A stretch of 64,000 bases of DNA from Natroniella sp046097105 (GTDB lineage Bacteria; Bacillota; Halanaerobiia; Halobacteroidales; Halobacteroidaceae), in the NCBI RefSeq assembly GCF_046097105.1, contig NZ_CP175562.1, positions 124,001 through 188,000 on the forward strand. The letters run 5' to 3'. The notes beneath the pieces are model-generated. The model ran no database searches, was not told the DNA's origin, and was given only the letters and a program-made list of their open reading frames with translations. Of the stretch, positions 60,396-64,000 are shown one piece after another (position 1 is the first letter of the stretch; each line of letters starts with the position of its first letter). The position numbers were made by a program, and so were the translations under genes.

Positions 60396-63098
60396 ATGGA
60401 GACTATTACTGTAACAATAGATGGTCAACAGGTTGAAGTTGACCAACAGGTTAATTTATTAGATGCAGCTAATAAATTGGATATAGAGATACCAACTCTT
60501 TGCTATCATCCAGATTTGACCTTACATGGTTCTTGTCGAATCTGTGTTGTAGAAGATGCAGAAAGTGGCAATTTATTGGCTTCTTGTGCTACACCTGTAA
60601 CTGATGGAATGAAGGTTAAGACTTCTAGTGATAAGGTTATAACAGCACGTAAGATGAATCTTGAATTATTACTTTCTGATCATCCTAATGACTGTATGAC
60701 TTGTGAAGCGGATGGAGCTTGTCAGCTGCAGGAATTAGTTTATGAGTATGGTGTCACCAAGCCGAGCTTTGGTTTAATGGAAGAGCAAAAGTTTGAAATT
60801 AAGAATGAGAATCCATTCATCGAGTTTGATCCAAATAAATGTATCTTATGTGGTAAGTGTGTTAGAGTTGACAACGAAGTTCAATGTTCTGGAGCGATTG
60901 ATTTTACAGAACGTGGTTTTCAATCAAAGGTAGGAGTTCCTTTTGATCAGGATTTAGGAGCTGATCATTCTAGTTGTGTTTTCTGTGGACAGTGTGTAGA
61001 GATGTGTCCAACAGGGGCTTTGGCTTATAAACCTGCTAAAGGTTTAGGTAGAGATTATGAGCTAGAAGGAGTACAAACAACTTGTCCCTATTGTGGAGTT
61101 GGCTGTCAGATTGAGCTGAAGATTAAGGATAATAAGATTGTTCAAGTAGGCTCTGTCTATCAAGAAGATAGCCCTAACCCAATTGGAGAGACTTGTGTTA
61201 AAGGTAGGTTTGCTTATGATTTTGTTGATCATCCTGAGCGATTGACGAAGCCATTGATTAAAAAGGATGGAGAATTTGAAGAGGCTAGTTGGGATGAAGC
61301 GTTAGATTATGTAGCTGATAAGTTAACTACAATTAAAGAGGAAGATGGTGGCCAAGCAGTTGCTGCTTTGACGTCAGCTAGATGTACTAATGAGGAAAAT
61401 TATCTGTTACAGAAATTTATGAGAGGGGTTGTGGGCACAAATAGTATAGATCACTGTGCCCGGTTATGACACTCTGCTACAGTGGCTGGTCTAGCCGCAA
61501 GTTTTGGTAGTGGAGCTATGACAAACTCTATTGGTGAGGTTGAACAAGCAGATACAATCTTTGTAACTGGATCAAATACTACTGAAGCACATCCAGTAAT
61601 CGCTAGTAAGATGAAGAAAGCTGTTAAGAATGGAACTAATTTAATTGTAGCTGATCCAAGAAGTATTGGTTTGACTGAAGTAGCAGATATTGCTGTTACT
61701 CAAAAACCAGGAACGGATATTGCTTTATTAAATGGCTTAATGCATGTCATTATTGATGAAAAATTATATGATGAGGTTTATGTTGAACAGAGAACTGAAA
61801 ATTTTGCGGATTTAAAAGAGGTAGTTAAGGAGTATACTCCAGAAAAGGTAGAAGAGATTACAGGGGTTGCTGCTGAAGATGTTATTAAGATGGCTCGAAT
61901 GTATGCTGCGGTAGATAAAGCAGCGATCTATTATGCGATGGGAATTACTCAGCATAAATCGGGTACTGCTAATGTATTTGCGATTGCTAACTTAGCAATG
62001 TTGACCGGTAATGTAGGAAGAGAAGGTGCAGGGGTTAACCCACTACGAGGTCAAAATAATGTACAGGGAGCTTGTGATCTAGGAGGATTACCTAATGTTT
62101 ATCCTGGCTATCAAAGTGTTGAAGAGTTAGAGCTTAAAGAAAAGTTTGAATCAGCTTGGGGAGTAGATGAATTATCTGCTGAAGCTGGTTTGACAGTAGT
62201 AGAGATGATGAACAAAGCAGCTGAAGGTGAATTGAGAGGATTGTATGTTATGGGTGAGAATCCAATTCTATCTGATCCAGATCAGCAGCATGTAGAAGAG
62301 GCTTTAGAGACGATAGAGTTTTTAGTAGTTCAAGATATCTTCTTGACTGAAACTGCTGAATATGCTGATGTTGTATTTCCGGCAGCTTGTTTTGCAGAAA
62401 AGGATGGAACTTTTACAAATAGTGAACGACGGATTCAATTTATAAATAAAGCTGTTGAGGCTCCTGGAGAAGCTATGACTGACTGGCAGATTTTCTGCGA
62501 GTTAGCGAAGCGAATGGGCTATGAGATGAATTATTCATCTCCAGCAGAGATTATGGCTGAGATAGCAGAGGTAACTCCAATCTATGGTGGAATCTCTTAT
62601 GATAGGCTAGAAGATGAAGAGTTGCAATGGCCATGTACAGATCCAGATCATCCTGGTACTAAGTTTTTGCATGAAGGTGAATTTGCTCATGGGAAGGGAA
62701 TTTTTCATCCAGTAGAGCATATTGCACCTATTGAAGCAGCAGATGATGAGTATGGTTATATTATGATGACTGGAAGAATGCTTTATCACTTCCATGGTGG
62801 AAGTATGACTAGACGTTCAGCAGCTGTCGATCAGCATGAGCCAGATGCTTATGTTGAGATCAATATAGAGGATGCAAAAAGTTTAGGAATTGAAGATGGC
62901 GATCGAGTCAAAGTTGCTTCTCGTCGGGGTGAAGTAGAGACTTATGCTCGGATAGGTAGTATAGTAAAACCTGGTGAGGTCTTTATGCCATTCCACTATG
63001 CTGAAAGTCCAGCTAATAGATTGACCAATGCTGAGCTTGATCCAATAGCTAAGATTCCTGAATATAAGGTATCAGCTGTTAAGGTTGAAAAAGTTTAA
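60396..63098 (+). CDS. fdhA: Selenocysteine formate dehydrogenase, catalytic subunit with NuoG-like N-terminus
   Basis: A 900-residue protein read through an in-frame TGA at 61467 (Sec358, context CARL-Sec-HSATV). Parts: [2Fe-2S] ferredoxin (residues 1-80, SCRICVVE), His-Cys [4Fe-4S] site (HPNDCMTCEADGACQ), two [4Fe-4S] sites (CILCGKCVRVDNEVQC and CVFCGQCVEMCP), molybdopterin Fe4S4 domain (CPYCGVGC), the bis-MGD oxidoreductase body, and the dinucleotide-binding end. Both halves are in the same frame, so ordinary gene calling would split it. The preceding Hnd-like genes suggest NAD(P)- and possibly ferredoxin-linked formate oxidation or CO2 reduction. AAAGGAGTGATAAA precedes the ATG. Confidence 0.95.
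61467..61498 (+). promoter_or_regulatory. Selenocysteine UGA codon and bacterial SECIS hairpin
   Basis: TGA at 61467-61469 is followed 12 bases later by GTGGCT (61482-61487), a GGTCT loop and AGCCGC (61493-61498), a 6-bp stem with one G.U pair. A GGUCU apical loop at this distance matches the SelB-binding element of E. coli fdhF. It requires selA, selB, selC and selD elsewhere in the genome. Confidence 0.93.
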
Positions 63099-63132
63099 TT
63101 AGTGACTAGTCATTAGTAATTAGAAATAATAA

Positions 63133-63175
63133 GGGCCAACTTCCTTAAATTAGGGGGTTGGCCCGTTTATATTTT
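63133..63175 (+). terminator. Terminator after fdhA built from an inverted pair of GGGCCAAC
   Basis: GGGCCAACTTCC (63133-63144) pairs with GGGGGTTGGCCC (63153-63164) as a 12-bp stem with two G.T pairs and an 8-base loop, then GTTTATATTTT. Both arms are copies of the over-represented 7/8-mer in opposite orientation. Confidence 0.88.
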
Positions 63176-63243
63176 AGAGTGGTTTTGACTTTAAGGTTTT
63201 AACTGTCAACTAAGATAAATTATCAGAAAAGTTTGTGAAAAAC

Positions 63244-63271
63244 TTGACAAGTTGATTTATTGTGGTATAAT
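63244..63271 (+). promoter_or_regulatory. Promoter of a putative non-coding RNA
   Basis: Perfect TTGACA (63244-63249) and perfect TATAAT (63266-63271), 16-base spacer, with no coding start downstream for more than 500 bases. Confidence 0.75.
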
Positions 63272-63277
63272 ATAGGT

Positions 63278-63500
63278 AGTAAAGGCGAATGATATAAGTT
63301 TATAAGTAAATACTTAGGTAGCTTATTATTAAAATTTTTAGTATGCTTGTGAAAAAATTAACTCCCTGCTAGAGTTCTTAGAGTAGTAATCCTTTGAAAT
63401 AAGGCGATAACCTGATAAGTGTTAGTGATTACTACTCTAAGTTATTTATCTAGGGCAATACTTATTTTTCTAATATAAAGCCTCCTTTTGTAATTTTTTA
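63278..63500 (+). ncRNA. Candidate structured non-coding RNA (6S-like in size, unproven)
   Basis: The region has its own strong promoter and no reading frame with a ribosome binding site. Inferred folds: AGGC near 63283 with GCCT near 63480 closing the molecule, TAAGTA/TACTTA, AACTC/GAGTT, and a long central stem CTTAGAGTAGTAATC / GATTACTACTCTAAG of 15 perfect pairs enclosing about 35 bases. A T-rich tract follows near 63485, and a stronger terminator at 63520. The size (about 220 bases) and rod-like shape resemble 6S RNA, but I cannot match a consensus; a riboswitch-like or other regulatory RNA is equally possible. Confidence 0.55.
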
Positions 63501-63519
63501 AAATAAATAGTGTAGCTTT

Positions 63520-63562
63520 GGCTCTTTAATCCCTATTAATAGGGATTAAAGAGCCTTTTTTT
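63520..63562 (+). terminator. Strong terminator after the putative non-coding RNA
   Basis: GGCTCTTTAATCCCTAT and its complement form a nearly perfect 36-base palindrome followed by seven T. Confidence 0.92.
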
Positions 63563-63683
63563 ATAGATGTAAAAATATATTTTGTTTAGAGGTGTTTTTT
63601 GATATAATAAGATCGTAAAGAGCAGTGAATAATTAATATTGAATATTGAATAGTTAAAATCTAGAGTGTTATTACAAAACAGC

Positions 63684-63801
63684 TTAAGTCTAAGGCTGAG
63701 GAAATGGTTTTTATTACGAAGGGTTTTTATAAACCCGAAGGTGAGGTTAAGTTAACCATTAAAACTATAAGGTCTTAGGCCTTACTCAAACTTAGACTTA
63801 A
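63684..63801. repeat. Nested palindromic element
   Basis: TTAAGTCTAAG (63684-63694) pairs with CTTAGACTTAA (63791-63801); inside, AATGGTT (63703) pairs with AACCATT (63754); innermost, GGGTTT (63721) pairs with AAACCC (63731). The inner part, TTACGA-GGGTTT-loop-AAACCC-CGAAGG, resembles the repeat at 24180. The sequence between 63563 and 63838 has no other feature I can support. Confidence 0.6.
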
Positions 63802-63838
63802 CCTTAAACTTAATTCAGTTTTTTTGTGGGGGTTTAAA

Positions 63839-63964
63839 ATGAAAGAAAATGAATTTGAATTATTAGAATATGGAATTTTGGTAATTCTAGTTATAATCTT
63901 GCTAACTATAATCTATGTTATATTAGGAGGAGAAATCCAGGATTTAATTATTATCTTTTACTAA
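63839..63964 (+). CDS. 41-residue single-span membrane protein
   Basis: ATG follows GGGGG at good spacing. The protein begins MKENEFELLEYG, has one strongly hydrophobic segment (residues 12-30) and ends in QDLIIIFY. It is followed 17 bases later by another start codon with its own binding site. It may be a small subunit or regulator linked to the next gene. No family recognised. Confidence 0.5.
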   Translation: MKENEFELLEYGILVILVIILLTIIYVILGGEIQDLIIIFY

Positions 63965-63981
63965 AATTAGGAGTTGATAAG

Positions 63982-64000
63982 ATGGAAGTTATAGCAACTG
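63982..64000 (+). CDS. Start of a gene cut by the window end
   Basis: ATG at 63982 follows AGGAGTTGATAAG; only MEVIAT can be read. The product cannot be judged. Confidence 0.4.

Larger units (their letters stand above)
784..63164. repeat. Over-represented 7-mer GGGCCAA/TTGGCCC, 51 copies dispersed through the window
   Basis: Hand count. GGGCCAA starts at 1507, 4554, 4990, 5944, 11278, 11361, 12863, 16448, 19460, 20764, 22084, 23732, 25961, 31213, 34054, 35967, 36310, 38885, 39644, 45292, 51045, 51708, 51791, 53522, 63133 (25). TTGGCCC starts at 784, 2769, 6078, 10094, 17297, 20287, 21175, 21427, 22226, 25642, 29226, 35933, 39835, 41819, 42254, 42289, 42577, 49966, 51627, 54167, 54325, 56798, 57705, 58065, 58670, 63158 (26). 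About half of each set extends to GGGCCAAC or GTTGGCCC. They lie in several reading frames and in two terminators. Confidence 0.88.

Noticed and set aside
61467..61469. Premature stop making fdhA a pseudogene
   Set aside because: The codon lies at the known selenocysteine position, frame is unchanged after it, and a bSECIS hairpin follows.
784..63164. GGGCCAA as a Chi or FtsK-orienting site
   Set aside because: Those are strand biased; here 25 and 26 copies lie on the two strands although most genes run one way.
784..63164. GGGCCAA as a codon-usage artefact
   Set aside because: The word is used in more than one reading frame and for different residue pairs, and also occurs in non-coding terminators. 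Not excluded until a shuffling test is done.

Overview
The window looks like a chromosomal piece of an anaerobic, low-GC (roughly 36% by eye), salt-adapted bacterium, most likely a Halanaerobiales (Halobacteroidaceae-type) member. This is an inference from acidic proteins, an Mrp Na+/H+ antiporter operon, a selenocysteine formate dehydrogenase attached to Hnd/Nuo-type flavin modules, NAD-dependent DNA ligase, GatCAB and Gram-positive-style SAM riboswitch and HPr. A possible exported beta-barrel protein would fit the diderm envelope of that order. No rRNA, tRNA or CRISPR array was seen.

Region 1 (1-15.8 kb) is a respiratory island on the + strand: the end of an adenylylsulfate reductase-like alpha subunit and its ferredoxin beta subunit, pentahaem nitrite reductase NrfA, the siroheme-dependent haem pathway (ahbC, ahbD, ahbA, ahbB), and a cytochrome c maturation operon (ccmE, then ccmF, a CcmI-like gene, ccmABC, ccmD). 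An IS4-family element with a perfect 9-bp target duplication splits ccmE from ccmF. Two anchored exported proteins (one DUF2318-like) and a double FMN-binding lipoprotein close the island. Together these genes make haem from siroheme, export it, attach it to NrfA and supply electron carriers.

Region 2 (16-28 kb): a MATE transporter, a molybdenum cofactor cluster (mobA, moeA, moeA-PBP, moaA, moaC-MOSC, mogA, mobB), a TSCPD protein, and a SAM-riboswitch-controlled metNIQ operon. The cofactor genes fit the bis-MGD formate dehydrogenase at the end of the window.

Region 3 (28-44.6 kb) is mostly housekeeping: an unknown acidic membrane protein, MBL hydrolase, PrsW-like protease, FAD dehydrogenase, AbrB-type regulator, a minus-strand redoxin, PcrA helicase, family II pyrophosphatase, a Cys-rich unknown, a rubrerythrin-like protein, LigA, cyclophilin and GatCAB.

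Region 4 (44.6-57.3 kb): an eight-gene Mrp/Mbh-type antiporter operon, a homocitrate synthase-like/isocitrate dehydrogenase-like pair, a small membrane protein, an RNA uracil methyltransferase, HPr, an HD-GYP protein and the exported beta-rich protein.

Region 5 (57.6-64 kb): a four-gene formate dehydrogenase operon (NuoE-like, HndB-like, NuoF-like, selenoprotein FdhA with an in-frame UGA followed by a clear bSECIS hairpin), then a likely structured non-coding RNA with its own promoter, a nested palindrome, a 41-residue membrane protein and the start of another gene.

Signals beyond genes: the 7-mer GGGCCAA/TTGGCCC occurs 51 times by hand count, almost equally on both strands, against about 2-3 expected by chance, and forms an inverted pair in the terminator after fdhA. 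Five MITE-like repeats share ends but carry three different cores. Two genes (moaA and the MrpG gene) appear to start at ATA and ATT behind strong ribosome binding sites.
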